From the NCBI GenBank assembly GCA_023422635.1, contig JAFAGO010000004.1:1-64000 (forward strand): a stretch of DNA of 64,000 nucleotides. Reading direction: 5' to 3'. This DNA is from Bacteroidota bacterium. GTDB lineage: Bacteria > Bacteroidota > Bacteroidia > Flavobacteriales > Weeksellaceae. A program made the translations under genes and the position numbers. Positions 43,974 through 53,944 of this stretch are shown piece by piece. The number at the start of each line of letters is the position of its first letter. Position 1 is the stretch's first letter. The notes beneath the pieces are model-generated. The model worked only from the letters and a program-made list of their open reading frames with translations. It made no database searches and was not told the DNA's origin.

Positions 43974-44483
43974 ATGAGTGAAGTAAAACAAGCAAAACCG
44001 ATAGCACCAAAAGTAAAAGAATTAATCGCAAATTCTAAAAGTTTAATAATGGCAACGGTGGATGCAGATGGTCTTCCGACTTCTAGTTATGCGCCTTTTG
44101 TAGAGATTGAAAATACGTTTTATATTTTGGTTTCTTTTATGGCAAAACATACCAAAAATCTTTCAGAAGGCAGAGCTGTTTCAGTTCTTTTTATTGAAGA
44201 TGAATCTGCCACCAAACAAATTTATGCACGCGAAAGACTTACCGTTCAAGCCCGTCCAAAACAAATTGAACGCGATTCTGAACAATGGAATTTTGTAATC
44301 GACCGATTGAAAGAAAGACATGGGAAAATTCTTGATGTGATAGCAGAAATGAAAGATTTTATTTTGATAGGTCTTCATCCTGAAAAAGGTTCGTATGTGA
44401 ATGGTTTCGGAAGTGCGTATTTTGTAGACGAAAATCTTGAGATTCTTCAGCACAGAAATGATGTGAATCATCAAACGAAATAA
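43974..44483 (+). CDS. HugZ-like heme-utilisation/flavin-reductase-fold protein
   Basis: 169 residues of the split-barrel pyridoxamine-phosphate-oxidase fold. The start SKSLIMATVDADGLPTSSYAPFVEIENTFYILVS is the fold's first two strands; a later region (DFILIGLHPEKGSYVNGFGSAYFVD) resembles HugZ-type heme iron-utilisation proteins. It lacks an obvious PLP or PNP-oxidase active site. Cytosolic. Monocistronic with a terminator. Confidence 0.75.
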   Translation: MSEVKQAKPIAPKVKELIANSKSLIMATVDADGLPTSSYAPFVEIENTFYILVSFMAKHTKNLSEGRAVSVLFIEDESATKQIYARERLTVQARPKQIERDSEQWNFVIDRLKERHGKILDVIAEMKDFILIGLHPEKGSYVNGFGSAYFVDENLEILQHRNDVNHQTK

Positions 44484-44504
44484 TCTGTAACACTTTTAAA
44501 AACC

Positions 44505-44536
44505 AAAAGCTCCGCAAATTTAACGGAGCTTTTTTT
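44505..44536. terminator. Bidirectional terminator
   Basis: Nine-pair stem AAAGCTCCG / CGGAGCTTT with 9-base loop and T/A runs on both sides; serves the HugZ-like gene and the converging efflux operon. Confidence 0.88.
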
Positions 44537-44584
44537 AGTAGAAACGAAGGTTTAAACTCATTTTAAAAAGAAATTAAAAAGCGT

Positions 44585-46015
44585 TTATTGCCAACCGCCA
44601 CCAAGACTTTTGTAAATGTCGACTACGCTGCTGAGTTGCTTTTCTTTTGCTTCAATCAATTCTATTTTTGCATCTAAGGCATCTCTTTGATTCATCAATA
44701 CTTCCAAATAATCTGCTCGGGAATTTTTGAAAAGTTGATTGGCAATATCAATCGATTGATCTAATTCTTGAGATTCTTCCGATTTTAATTGGTAATATTG
44801 ATCAAGGTTTTTAATTTTCGACATCAAATTGGCAACATCCAAATAGGCGTCAATAATCGTTTTATCGTATTCGTATAACGCTTGAACTTGTCGAGCATCA
44901 GCAGATTTAAACTGAGCTTGAATGGCCGATTTATTAATCAATGGTCCAGCCAATTCTCCCGCTAAATTATACGCAATGGATTCGGGCATCTTAACCAAAT
45001 AACTCGGTTTAAATGCTTCTAAACCTAACGTCGCATTAATATCTAAGCTTGGGTAGAATTCTTTTCGTGCCGCTTCCACATCGAGTTTGGCACTTTGTAA
45101 CTCCAGTTCGGCTTGTTTAATATCGGGCCTGTTGGCTAACAATTGCGAAGGAATTCCTGTGTAAATGGTTGGTGGAACGGTGGTCATTAAAATGCTTTTA
45201 TCGCGAATGATGGGTTGTGGATATCGACCTAAAAGTGCATTCAATCGGTTTTCTTTTTCCGTAATTTGCTGGCGAATTTCAAACTCGGATGCTTTTGACT
45301 TCGCTAATTCTGCCTGAAATTTTTTCACGGCTAATTCCGTTGCAGCCATTGCTTGTTTCTGAATTTTAGAAACGTCCAACGCTTTTTGCTGCAAGGCAAT
45401 ATATTGTTGAATAATATCCAATTGATTATCCAAAGCCAATAACTCGTAATATTGATCGGCCACTTCTGCCACTAAACTGGAGAGAACAAAGTTTTTTCCT
45501 TCTACAGTGGAAAGAAAATGAGCAATTGCTGCTTTTTTTTCGGTATGAAGTTTATTCCAAATATCAATTTCCCAGTTGGCATTAAATCCCGCTTCGAAAT
45601 TTCCCAGTGGATCTGGCATTTCTTGTCCAGGTTTAATTTCGGTAGTGGCATCACCTGCACCTTCGCTGGTGTATCTACCGGCTTTGCTTACGCCAGCACC
45701 AATTCCCGCGCTTACGGTTGGGCTAAGTTTTCCGTTTGTATACAAAACATCAGCTTTGGCAATTTCAATTTGTTGGAGTGTAATCATCAATTCCTGATTA
45801 TTTTTCAAGGAAGTGTCAATAAGTGCAACCAAATTAGGATCGGTAAAAAACTGTCTCCAAGGCGTTGTTCCAGAGTTTTTATTGGAATTGCTCACCGTTT
45901 CAAAATTTTGTGGAATTTCATTTTTTACTTGATCTTGAATTACGGTTGCCATTGGTGCTTTACAACTTGCCAACATTACAAATGCGGCTGCTGCAATGAT
46001 TATCTTTTTATTCAT
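44585..46015 (-). CDS. Outer-membrane efflux channel (TolC/OprM-like lipoprotein)
   Basis: 476 residues from the ATG at 46015 (in-frame earlier start at 46030 adds MENLK). Lipoprotein signal with LASC (Cys about residue 18). Two OEP repeats; NRPDIKQAELELQSAKLDVEAARKEFYPSLDINATLGLEAF in the middle is the typical repeat boundary. Outer-membrane exit duct for the RND pump; the start overlaps the pump's stop by 8 bases, indicating translational coupling. Confidence 0.92.
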   Translation of the reverse strand: MNKKIIIAAAAFVMLASCKAPMATVIQDQVKNEIPQNFETVSNSNKNSGTTPWRQFFTDPNLVALIDTSLKNNQELMITLQQIEIAKADVLYTNGKLSPTVSAGIGAGVSKAGRYTSEGAGDATTEIKPGQEMPDPLGNFEAGFNANWEIDIWNKLHTEKKAAIAHFLSTVEGKNFVLSSLVAEVADQYYELLALDNQLDIIQQYIALQQKALDVSKIQKQAMAATELAVKKFQAELAKSKASEFEIRQQITEKENRLNALLGRYPQPIIRDKSILMTTVPPTIYTGIPSQLLANRPDIKQAELELQSAKLDVEAARKEFYPSLDINATLGLEAFKPSYLVKMPESIAYNLAGELAGPLINKSAIQAQFKSADARQVQALYEYDKTIIDAYLDVANLMSKIKNLDQYYQLKSEESQELDQSIDIANQLFKNSRADYLEVLMNQRDALDAKIELIEAKEKQLSSVVDIYKSLGGGWQ

Positions 46016-49000
46016 CTTCAAATTTTCCATCGTGTAAATAAGGTTCAGTTTGTTCAGTTAAAGGATTTTCTTCTTCGTAATGGGAAAGTTTAGTTTTTTC
46101 CGCAATGGTTCCAAGTACGTAGTATAATCCAGGAATAATCAATAATCCGAAGAATGTTCCGATGAGCATTCCTCCCGCAGCTGCCGTACCAATAGTTCGG
46201 TTTCCTATTGCGCCAGGTCCAGAAGCAAAAACCAATGGAATTAAACCGGCAATAAAGGCAAAACTGGTCATTAAAATTGGTCGAAAACGGATTGCTGCGC
46301 CTTCAATAGCTGCTTTTACCACAGAAATTTGTTCTTCGGCTTTCTTCTGAACGGCAAATTCAACAATTAAAACTGAATTTTTACCTAAAAGACCGATCAG
46401 CATTACCATGGCAACTTGTGCGTAAATATTGTTTTCCAAGCCCAATATTTTTAAGCAAATAAATGCTCCGAATATTCCTGTAGGTAAGGATAATATTACG
46501 GGAAGCGGAAGGATAAAACTTTCGTATTGTGCAGAAAGAATCAAGTACACAAATCCTAAACAAATTAGAAAGATATAGACTGCCTCGTTTCCTCTTGAAA
46601 CCTCATCTTTTGAAATTCCTGCCCAATCGATTCCAAAACCTCTTGGCAAAGTTTTATCTGCCACTTCTTGAATTGCTGCAATGGCTTGTCCAGAACTATA
46701 GCCAGGAGCAGGTGTTCCACTTACTTCGGCGGCGTTATACATATTGTGTCGTGTAATTTCTGAAAGTCCATACACTTTTTCCATCTTCATAAAATCAGAA
46801 TACGGAACCATTTGTCCTTGATCATTTTTTACATAAAGTTTTAATAAATCGCTTGGCAAAGCGCGGTATTGCGGGCCGGCTTGAACTACAACTTTGTACG
46901 GACGACCAAAACGAATGAAACTGGTTTCGTAATTGGATCCCACCAATGTGGAAAGGTTATCCATTGCTTTTTCAATGGAAACTCCTTTTTGTTCTGCCAA
47001 ATCGTTATCGATTTTCAACATGTATTGCGGGAAACTTGCAGAGTAAAATGTAAAAGCAGAACCTAGCTCTGGGCGTTTTTGCAATTCTTTCACAAAATCT
47101 GCACTAACTTTTTCCATTAAATGATAGTCGCCTGTTCCTGCTTTATCGAGCAAACGAAGTTCAAAACCTCCAGCGGCTCCATATCCTGGAATGGAAGGCG
47201 GTTGAAAGAATTCAATGTTTGCACCAGGGATTTCTTTCGCTTTTTGTTCTAACTCTTCAATAATTTCGGTGGCGGATTCTTTTCGATCGTTCCAATCTTT
47301 TAAATTAATTAAACACGTACCAGAATTTGAACCCGTTCCTTCAGTCAGAATTTCATAACCCGCCAAAGATGAAACCGATTTTACGCCATCAATATCTTCC
47401 GTTTTTTTCTGCAATTGCAAAGCAATTTGATTGGTTCTTTCTAAAGTTGAACCCGGCGGAGTTTGAATAATCGCGTAAATCATTCCCTGATCTTCAGAAG
47501 GTACAAAACCTGATGGAAGGGAATTGCTGACGAAAAATATACCGATACAAAAAAGCAATAGAAGCGGAAGTGTTATGAATTTCTTCGTAACAGTTTTGTT
47601 CAATAAACGCTCGTATTTGCCGACACCTTTTGTGAATAGATTATTAAAACTGTCCAAAAATCGATTGATGGGCGTTTTTTTTCTTTCTTTTCCGTGGTTG
47701 TTTTTCAAAATCAACGCACATAGCGCCGGTGTTAAGGTGAGCGCAACAACTCCTGAAAGAATAATTGCTGAAACCATTGTTACGGAAAATTGTCGATAAA
47801 ATATTCCTACTGGTCCACTCATAAAAGCAACGGGAATAAAAACCGATGCCATTACCAAAGTAATTGCGATAATGGCGCCGCTTATTTCATGCATGGCTTC
47901 TTCGGTGGCTTTTAACGGGGAAAGTCCTTTTTCTTCCATTTTTGCATGAACGGCTTCAATGACCACAATGGCATCGTCCACCACAATTCCAATTGCCATT
48001 ACCAATGCAAATAGCGAAATCATATTTAAGGTAATTCCAAAAGCAGACATTACTGCAAATGTTCCGATTAAGGAAACGGGAACGGCAATGGTTGGAATTA
48101 AAGTTGAACGCCAATCGCCTAAAAATAGGAATACCACAATTCCCACCAAAATAAATGCTTCAAATAAGGTGTGAACCACTTTTTCGATGGAGGCATCTAA
48201 AAATTTAGAAACATCGTAGCTTAAATCGTAATGCATTCCTTTTGGAAATGATGTTTTCTGTAGTGTCGTCATTAATTCTTTTACATTTTTAATAACATCA
48301 CTTGCGTTGGATCCGTACGATTGTTTTACCGTGATTGCCGCAGAAGGTTTTCCGTTTAAAGTAGAGTAGATATCGTACATCGTACTTCCAAAATCGATAT
48401 CTGCAACATCTTTTAACCGAATGAATTCGCCATTGGGCTTCGATTTTAAAATAATGTTTCCATATTCTTTTTCGGTGGTATATCGACCTGAATATTTTAA
48501 TATGTACTCGAAAGATTGGGAACGTTTTCCTGAACTTTCGCCTGTTTTTCCTGGCGAAGCTTCGATGCTTTGTTCGCTTAATGCTTCCATTACTTCATCG
48601 GCTGAAATTGAATAAGTAGTGAGTTTATCTGGCTTTAGCCAAATTCTCATCGCATATTCTCTTGTACCAAGAATATCTGCTTCACCAACGCCTTTTACCC
48701 GCTGCAATTCCGAGATTACATTAATATCGGCAAAGTTGAATAGAAATTTTTGATTGGCTTTAGGATCATCACTATACAAGTTGATGTACATTAACATATT
48801 GGGTTCTTCGCGTGTGATTTTTACGCCTTCGCGAACAACCAATGGCGGCAATTTATTAATCGCAGAAGAAATTCTATTCTGAACATTTACGGCAGCTACA
48901 TTGGGATCAGTTCCTAAATCGAACACTACTTGTATTGAAGCTTCACCATCATTTCCCGCATCCGAAGCCATATATTTCATTCCGGGAACTCCGTTGATGG

Positions 49001-49202
49001 CTCTTTCGATTGGAATAACTACCGATTTAATCAGCAATTCGTTGTTGGCACCAGGAAATTCTGCGGTGATGTTTACTTTTGGCGGCGAAATTGTTGGAAA
49101 TTGCGTAACCGGCATTGATATTAGCGATAAAATCCCTAGAAATACGATGATTAAAGAGATAACAATTGAAAGCACCGGTCTGCGTATAAATTTTTTAAAC
49201 AT
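46008..49202 (-). CDS. RND multidrug efflux pump, AcrB/HAE1 family
   Basis: 1064-residue inner-membrane proton antiporter. Family features: N-terminal FIRRPVLSIVISLIIVFLGILSLISMPVTQFPTISPP, helix 4 with GIVVDDAIVVIEAVHAKMEE (the DD proton-relay pair), VFIPVAFMSGPVGIFYRQF, and SLPSGFVPSEDQGM in the second half. Twelve helices expected. Expels hydrophobic drugs or dyes from the periplasm with the adaptor and channel encoded beside it. Substrate range not predictable. Confidence 0.95.
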   Translation of the reverse strand: MFKKFIRRPVLSIVISLIIVFLGILSLISMPVTQFPTISPPKVNITAEFPGANNELLIKSVVIPIERAINGVPGMKYMASDAGNDGEASIQVVFDLGTDPNVAAVNVQNRISSAINKLPPLVVREGVKITREEPNMLMYINLYSDDPKANQKFLFNFADINVISELQRVKGVGEADILGTREYAMRIWLKPDKLTTYSISADEVMEALSEQSIEASPGKTGESSGKRSQSFEYILKYSGRYTTEKEYGNIILKSKPNGEFIRLKDVADIDFGSTMYDIYSTLNGKPSAAITVKQSYGSNASDVIKNVKELMTTLQKTSFPKGMHYDLSYDVSKFLDASIEKVVHTLFEAFILVGIVVFLFLGDWRSTLIPTIAVPVSLIGTFAVMSAFGITLNMISLFALVMAIGIVVDDAIVVIEAVHAKMEEKGLSPLKATEEAMHEISGAIIAITLVMASVFIPVAFMSGPVGIFYRQFSVTMVSAIILSGVVALTLTPALCALILKNNHGKERKKTPINRFLDSFNNLFTKGVGKYERLLNKTVTKKFITLPLLLLFCIGIFFVSNSLPSGFVPSEDQGMIYAIIQTPPGSTLERTNQIALQLQKKTEDIDGVKSVSSLAGYEILTEGTGSNSGTCLINLKDWNDRKESATEIIEELEQKAKEIPGANIEFFQPPSIPGYGAAGGFELRLLDKAGTGDYHLMEKVSADFVKELQKRPELGSAFTFYSASFPQYMLKIDNDLAEQKGVSIEKAMDNLSTLVGSNYETSFIRFGRPYKVVVQAGPQYRALPSDLLKLYVKNDQGQMVPYSDFMKMEKVYGLSEITRHNMYNAAEVSGTPAPGYSSGQAIAAIQEVADKTLPRGFGIDWAGISKDEVSRGNEAVYIFLICLGFVYLILSAQYESFILPLPVILSLPTGIFGAFICLKILGLENNIYAQVAMVMLIGLLGKNSVLIVEFAVQKKAEEQISVVKAAIEGAAIRFRPILMTSFAFIAGLIPLVFASGPGAIGNRTIGTAAAGGMLIGTFFGLLIIPGLYYVLGTIAEKTKLSHYEEENPLTEQTEPYLHDGKFEDE

Positions 49203-49223
49203 AATCTTTAAATTTAAAAGTGT

Positions 49224-50306
49224 TTAATTGGCCTGTAATTTCAGACCTTGCAAAACGGTGGTTGGATTTTCAAATTTGGTTTTCACTTTTTGATCGTCTT
49301 TCACTTTCTGAATTCCTTCTAAAAGAAATTTGTCTGTTGGTGAAAGTCCAGATTTTATCACATAAAGGTCGGGAAGTTCGTAGGCAATTTGAATGTTCCG
49401 AGATTTGGCGATTCCATTTTTATCCACCACAAAAACGTAGGTTTGATCCTGAACTTCATAAGTGGCTTTTTGTGGAATGATTAAAGCGTTTTTCAAAGGA
49501 ACAGTCATTTGTACTTTTCCCGTTTCGCCATTTCTTAACAGTTGATTCGGGTTTGGGAATTTTGCACGAAAAGCGATATTTCCAGTTTCATTATCAAATT
49601 CGCCCTCAATATTTTGAATGTAACCTTTGTCCGGAAGTGTTTCTCCGTTCGCCATAATTAAAGAAACTTGCTGGTTTTGTCGTTGCTCGGCGTGCGTTTG
49701 GTAGTTCAAATATTCAGGTTCTGAAACATTGAAATACGCATAAACACCTTGATTATCCGACAAGCTGGTAAGCAAATCACCTTCATCAATCAAACTTCCC
49801 AATTTCAGTGGAATTCGATTGATGATCCCCGAAAATGGCGCTCTCACATTGGTGAAGTTTAAATGAATTTGGGCAAGTCTTTTCTCTGCATTTGCGCCAT
49901 CCAATTTTGCTTTCGCCATCGCTCTTTCGTTTGGGGAAACAATGTTGTTTCCAGCCAATGTGCTGGCATTTTGAAGCTCAATTCTCGCTTGTTCCGCTTC
50001 GGCATTTGCTTTCATTAATTCTGCCTGATAAATTTGCGGCATTATTCTGAATAAGGTTTGTCCTGCATGAACGTATTGTCCTTCGTCGACATAAATTTTT
50101 TCAAGAAATCCTTTTTCTTGGGCGCGAATTTCAATGTTTTTTGCAGATTGTATTTGGGCCACATATTCTTTATCAATTGTGGTGTCTTTTTGAACGGCAG
50201 TGGTTACGGGATATACCGTGTCGTCTTGTTTCTCTTCGGTTTTTTTGCTGCAACTTACGCTGAATAAAGAACTCAGCACTAAGCCTGCAAATAATGCATT
50301 TTTCAT
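49224..50306 (-). CDS. RND efflux adaptor (membrane-fusion protein, AcrA-like)
   Basis: 360-residue periplasmic adaptor with a lipoprotein-type signal (VLSSLFSVSCSKK, Cys about residue 19), lipoyl-like domain (IEIRAQEKGFLEKIYVDEGQYVHAGQTLFRI), helical hairpin and beta-barrel (VRAPFSGIINRIPLKLGSLIDEGDLLTSLSD, FPNPNQLLRNGETGKV). First gene of the efflux operon; the pump starts 21 bases after it. About 160 bases upstream of it are free of genes and hold its promoter region; no local TetR-type repressor is present. Confidence 0.93.
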   Translation of the reverse strand: MKNALFAGLVLSSLFSVSCSKKTEEKQDDTVYPVTTAVQKDTTIDKEYVAQIQSAKNIEIRAQEKGFLEKIYVDEGQYVHAGQTLFRIMPQIYQAELMKANAEAEQARIELQNASTLAGNNIVSPNERAMAKAKLDGANAEKRLAQIHLNFTNVRAPFSGIINRIPLKLGSLIDEGDLLTSLSDNQGVYAYFNVSEPEYLNYQTHAEQRQNQQVSLIMANGETLPDKGYIQNIEGEFDNETGNIAFRAKFPNPNQLLRNGETGKVQMTVPLKNALIIPQKATYEVQDQTYVFVVDKNGIAKSRNIQIAYELPDLYVIKSGLSPTDKFLLEGIQKVKDDQKVKTKFENPTTVLQGLKLQAN

Positions 50307-50467
50307 AATTTAATTTTCTTAAATAGGAATTACCTAATGCGGGATATGCTCCTGCATTTTTCAATTGTTTTGATGTGAAGGTAAAAAGGGGATGTTTTGC
50401 ACTACAAAAGGCAAAATGTGAATGGATTATTTCTGAATGAAATAACCTACGGTAGAAAATTAAAAAA

Positions 50468-50857
50468 TCAAATCCGAATGGAACGAAGAACGATAAATCG
50501 AGGTGCGGAAAAAAGTTGCGGAACAGAATCTTCAAAATGAATTTTTTTCCGTTTCCAGAAAAGCCAAGGAATTAAGAATGCCACTCCCAGCACTTCTGCA
50601 ACCAATAGCAAAGTTTGCATTGTTGTGGAAAGCTGAAAATCATCATCGTTAATTTCTTCAGAAATCGAAGTGGAATCTTGGCGATCTTGCGACACTCTTT
50701 TATCGAGTGTTTGATTAAGTTTGTGATGACTTTTTGTAGGAATACTATGATTTGCAGTACTTGACTCAAGCTGGTGCGTAAGATTCAAGAAGCCTCTGTT
50801 TTCTACAACAAACAGTAGAAAGACAAAGGTGAGCAAAAAAGTAATCAGTTTTTTCAT
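50468..50857 (-). CDS. Putative small envelope protein, unknown
   Basis: 129 residues with an N-terminal hydrophobic segment (LITFLLTFVFLLFVV, residues 4-18), a polar Ser/His/Asp-rich middle and a second hydrophobic helix near residues 82-104 (LLLVAEVLGVAFLIPWLFWKRKK). It has its own spacing upstream of the efflux operon. No family recognised; accepted as a gene because both helices and a clean start are present. Confidence 0.5.
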   Translation of the reverse strand: MKKLITFLLTFVFLLFVVENRGFLNLTHQLESSTANHSIPTKSHHKLNQTLDKRVSQDRQDSTSISEEINDDDFQLSTTMQTLLLVAEVLGVAFLIPWLFWKRKKIHFEDSVPQLFSAPRFIVLRSIRI

Positions 50858-51019
50858 CTTATTAATCGTGCAAATTTAATTACACTTATGAATACAAAAA
50901 TTGAGATTAACAAATTTTAACTTGGTTCTATGTTTTTTTTTTCGAGAAATGAACGAATTTAAATGCGCTTTTGCAAATTCTATAGAAGATTTTTTACATT
51001 TACAACGTAAACTTACGCG

Positions 51020-51631
51020 ATGCCTCTTTACCAAGATTTCTCCGATATAAAAGCAAAAATCCTTCTCTGGAAATATAGTGAAGGCGAAATCTTCGATGAG
51101 AAAATCCTGCTAGAACCCGAAAATTTCGATCGCATTACCGAATATCATCCGAAAAAACTTTTGGAAACCTTGATGGTTAGAAAGATTTTGAAGGACGAAC
51201 TTCCGCAATATAAAATACTTTACGAAAATCGGAAACCTTTTTTGGTTCCTTACGATTTTGAAATTTCCATTACCAATTCGTTTCCTTATGCCGCTTTGGC
51301 GATTTCTAAAAATAAAATTGGGATTGATGTGGAACGTTTTAATCCTAAAATGTTGAAATTAAAAGACAAATTTGTGTACCCTGAGGAACGTACCTTTATT
51401 CCTGAATCTGAAGAAATTGAATACCTAACGATTATTTGGTCCGTAAAGGAAAGTTTATACAAATTGCATCATTCCAAACATTGGTCGCTTAAAAAACACT
51501 ACGAAGTTTTGCCTTTTTCTCGCGAAAATTTGCATAGCGTACGTTGTCGAGTTTACGATGATGACTCCTCGGATGAGTTTTATGCGCGCGTAGAATTTTT
51601 TGATGATTACGTGTTTACGATTGTGGATTAA
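51020..51631 (+). CDS. 4'-Phosphopantetheinyl transferase
   Basis: Transfers phosphopantetheine from CoA to a carrier-protein serine. 203 residues of the Sfp/AcpT-like type: IGIDVERFNPKMLKLKDKFVYPEE (about 106-129) and IWSVKESLYKLHHSK (about 148-162), the metal- and CoA-binding motifs. Its end overlaps the convergent FUSC gene by 17 bases. Target carrier protein unknown. Confidence 0.85.
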   Translation: MPLYQDFSDIKAKILLWKYSEGEIFDEKILLEPENFDRITEYHPKKLLETLMVRKILKDELPQYKILYENRKPFLVPYDFEISITNSFPYAALAISKNKIGIDVERFNPKMLKLKDKFVYPEERTFIPESEEIEYLTIIWSVKESLYKLHHSKHWSLKKHYEVLPFSRENLHSVRCRVYDDDSSDEFYARVEFFDDYVFTIVD

Positions 51632-53864
51632 TGCGATAGTAATGTTCGACTACTTTCCTTTGTTCACGAGCAACATCATAAATCAACTCCAATAATTCCT
51701 GTATACTTTTTAGCGTTGTTAAGCGCGTGGTTGTTTGTTGATCCCGAAGATCATAGAGAATATTATCGTCGATTTCAGACTTTCTTTTTTGAAGCAAGTC
51801 ATCCACCAAGTCGTGGGTTTTAATGGATTTCGTTTTTAATGATTCAGATTCTAAAGGTTGATGATTAAGTATATTTTGTGTTTTCGTAATTTCAGCATTA
51901 ATTTTTCTACTCCAATTTTCGAAATCAATTTCTGGATATTGAGCGTTATTTTTAGTGTACTGTGAAAGTGATGCAGTATACGCAATTAAAAGTTGAGATG
52001 TAGAAACAAAGGAATGCACCGTTTCCAGTTTTTTTTGCTGATTTTTAGGATCCGAAATCATTCGTTGAAAATTATCAGAAAGATTGGATAAGTTAATCAT
52101 TGCTTCCTTTCTTCGCAGTTTATATTGCTCAATACTTAACGATTGGTTGGTGAAATATCCTGCAACGGTTTGAAAGTAATTCTGACTACTTTTTGCAGAT
52201 TTTCGCATCAAATCTAGATTTTGAGTATGTTCCCAAACAGGGAATACAAAATACGCCGCCAGAAAACAAATTGCACCTGCAATAGCTGTATCGAGTATTC
52301 TATCTTTAAAAATAAGATTTACATGTCCTGGATTTAAAAAATTAAAGGAAAGAAAAACATAAATCGTCATAAAAAATACGGCCCAGAAATATTTTCTTCT
52401 TAAAAAGCTGTAGCATAAAATCATGCTGCCCAATAAAATCAGCAATAAAGCGGTGTTGTTGGTAATAAATAAAAGCATAATATACGCCGTAACCGCGCCA
52501 AATACAGTTCCGTATAAACGCAATAAATTTCTACTTTTCGTAATAGAAAATGAGGGCTTTAAAATTGCGGTGATGGTAATTAAAATCCAATAAGAATGCC
52601 CAATTCCTAAAAATTTGAGTTTAGAAATAATATAACCTGCCAAAAGTGCTACAGTAATTCGGATTGCGTGGCGGAAAAGTCCAGATTGTAACGAAAGGTT
52701 ATTTTTTAAAACCTTCAATCGAAGATGTTCTTCTTTAGAAAGAAATTTTTTATAATCCAATCCTGTAGAAAGGCTTTTTGCAACTTTGGGATCCTGACCA
52801 TCAATAACAAAGATGCTTTTAATTTCATCTGTTATTTCCGTAATTCGAAGCAGAATTTGACGAAGAATTAGAAAGTTTTCTAAAGAATCAGAACTTAATA
52901 AACGATTGCGGACTTCATAATAATGTTCATACAAAAGATCGAGCTCTTGTTGTAGGTTAATGGAAGGTTTTGCTTTCGTCCCGCTTTGCATTGCGATTCC
53001 GATGTTGGCCACTTCTTCGGAAAGTGTATTTAAATAATTGTGAATTTTGATTAGAATTCCTGTCGGTTGAAAGTAATTTTGTAGCTTTTGATAATCGTTT
53101 TCGGAGGTAAATATTTTCTCGTGCAAATCAATCGAGTTTAAAAACATCAACATTAAAAGTCGAGAAGTCGTAGTCGATTCATTAACGATTTTACGGGTTC
53201 TGAAAACCGTATTTCGAGTATCTTCTTGAAGGTTTTTAATTTTTACTTGTTGCGAAATGATTTGATTAAATAATGCGCTGTAATCTGCGTTTTTTTGATA
53301 AAAGTTGGCTTTAATCCGCATGAATTTTGCCAACTCTAAATAGTTTTCGCCCACCATTTGACTTGCTAATTTGTACGGTTGAATGGTAGAAACAATTACA
53401 AAAATTACCAAAAACCAACAGCAACCGGCAAAGAAAATGGCCAAGCTTTTCACAATGTCGGTTCCGGCTAAATGCCCATCAATAAAAATTCCCAACACGA
53501 CTAAAGAAAGCGATCCTAAAGCAGCAAGGCGCTGACCATACACGCCAATCATGGTGAAAAACATGCCGAAGAGTATAATTTCCAAATACACGAGCGGTGG
53601 AATATTTTTTACCAAACTCGCGACAAGCGAAACCAGAAAGAAACTAATTACCGCAGTAATTAGCGTATTTCTACGGCGGATGAATGGACCAGGTTGATCG
53701 GTGAGGCCAACAAAGCTTGTTCCCAAAGGAAAAAGGAAGTATTCTTTAAGTAAGCCAAAATGCGCCAAAATTAAACTCGGAACCACAATTGCCAGCGCAA
53801 TTCGTACACCAGAGTAGATGTACTGGCTGCTGATAAATTTTTTAAGTTCCGAAGTGTAGGTCAT
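51615..53864 (-). CDS. FUSC-family inner-membrane protein (YccS/YhfK-like)
   Basis: 749-residue membrane protein with two clusters of hydrophobic helices (about residues 20-175 and 395-545) separated and followed by long helical cytosolic segments. The second cluster contains the FUSC-like sequence HAIRITVALLAGYIISKLKFLGIGHSYWILITITAILKPSFSITKSRNLLRLYGTVFGAVTAY. Related to aromatic-acid exporters and YccS; role in this organism unknown. Convergent overlap with the phosphopantetheinyl transferase gene. Confidence 0.88.
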   Translation of the reverse strand: MTYTSELKKFISSQYIYSGVRIALAIVVPSLILAHFGLLKEYFLFPLGTSFVGLTDQPGPFIRRRNTLITAVISFFLVSLVASLVKNIPPLVYLEIILFGMFFTMIGVYGQRLAALGSLSLVVLGIFIDGHLAGTDIVKSLAIFFAGCCWFLVIFVIVSTIQPYKLASQMVGENYLELAKFMRIKANFYQKNADYSALFNQIISQQVKIKNLQEDTRNTVFRTRKIVNESTTTSRLLMLMFLNSIDLHEKIFTSENDYQKLQNYFQPTGILIKIHNYLNTLSEEVANIGIAMQSGTKAKPSINLQQELDLLYEHYYEVRNRLLSSDSLENFLILRQILLRITEITDEIKSIFVIDGQDPKVAKSLSTGLDYKKFLSKEEHLRLKVLKNNLSLQSGLFRHAIRITVALLAGYIISKLKFLGIGHSYWILITITAILKPSFSITKSRNLLRLYGTVFGAVTAYIMLLFITNNTALLLILLGSMILCYSFLRRKYFWAVFFMTIYVFLSFNFLNPGHVNLIFKDRILDTAIAGAICFLAAYFVFPVWEHTQNLDLMRKSAKSSQNYFQTVAGYFTNQSLSIEQYKLRRKEAMINLSNLSDNFQRMISDPKNQQKKLETVHSFVSTSQLLIAYTASLSQYTKNNAQYPEIDFENWSRKINAEITKTQNILNHQPLESESLKTKSIKTHDLVDDLLQKRKSEIDDNILYDLRDQQTTTRLTTLKSIQELLELIYDVAREQRKVVEHYYRINPQS

Positions 53865-53891
53865 TATACAAAATTATCGAATTTAAAGCAT

Positions 53892-53932
53892 AAAAAAGAG
53901 ACTGCCTCTTTAAAAAGCAGTCTCTTTTTTTT
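53892..53932. terminator. Bidirectional terminator after porV
   Basis: Eleven-pair stem AAAGAGACTGC / GCAGTCTCTTT with an 11-base loop; long A and T runs on both sides. Ends the porU-porV transcript on the minus strand. Confidence 0.88.
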
Positions 53933-53944
53933 ATTTTCAAGATT

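Noticed and set aside
45518..46093. 191-codon plus-strand frame over the efflux channel gene
   Set aside because: Antisense to a well-supported TolC-like gene and full of low-complexity Cys/Phe; no domain.
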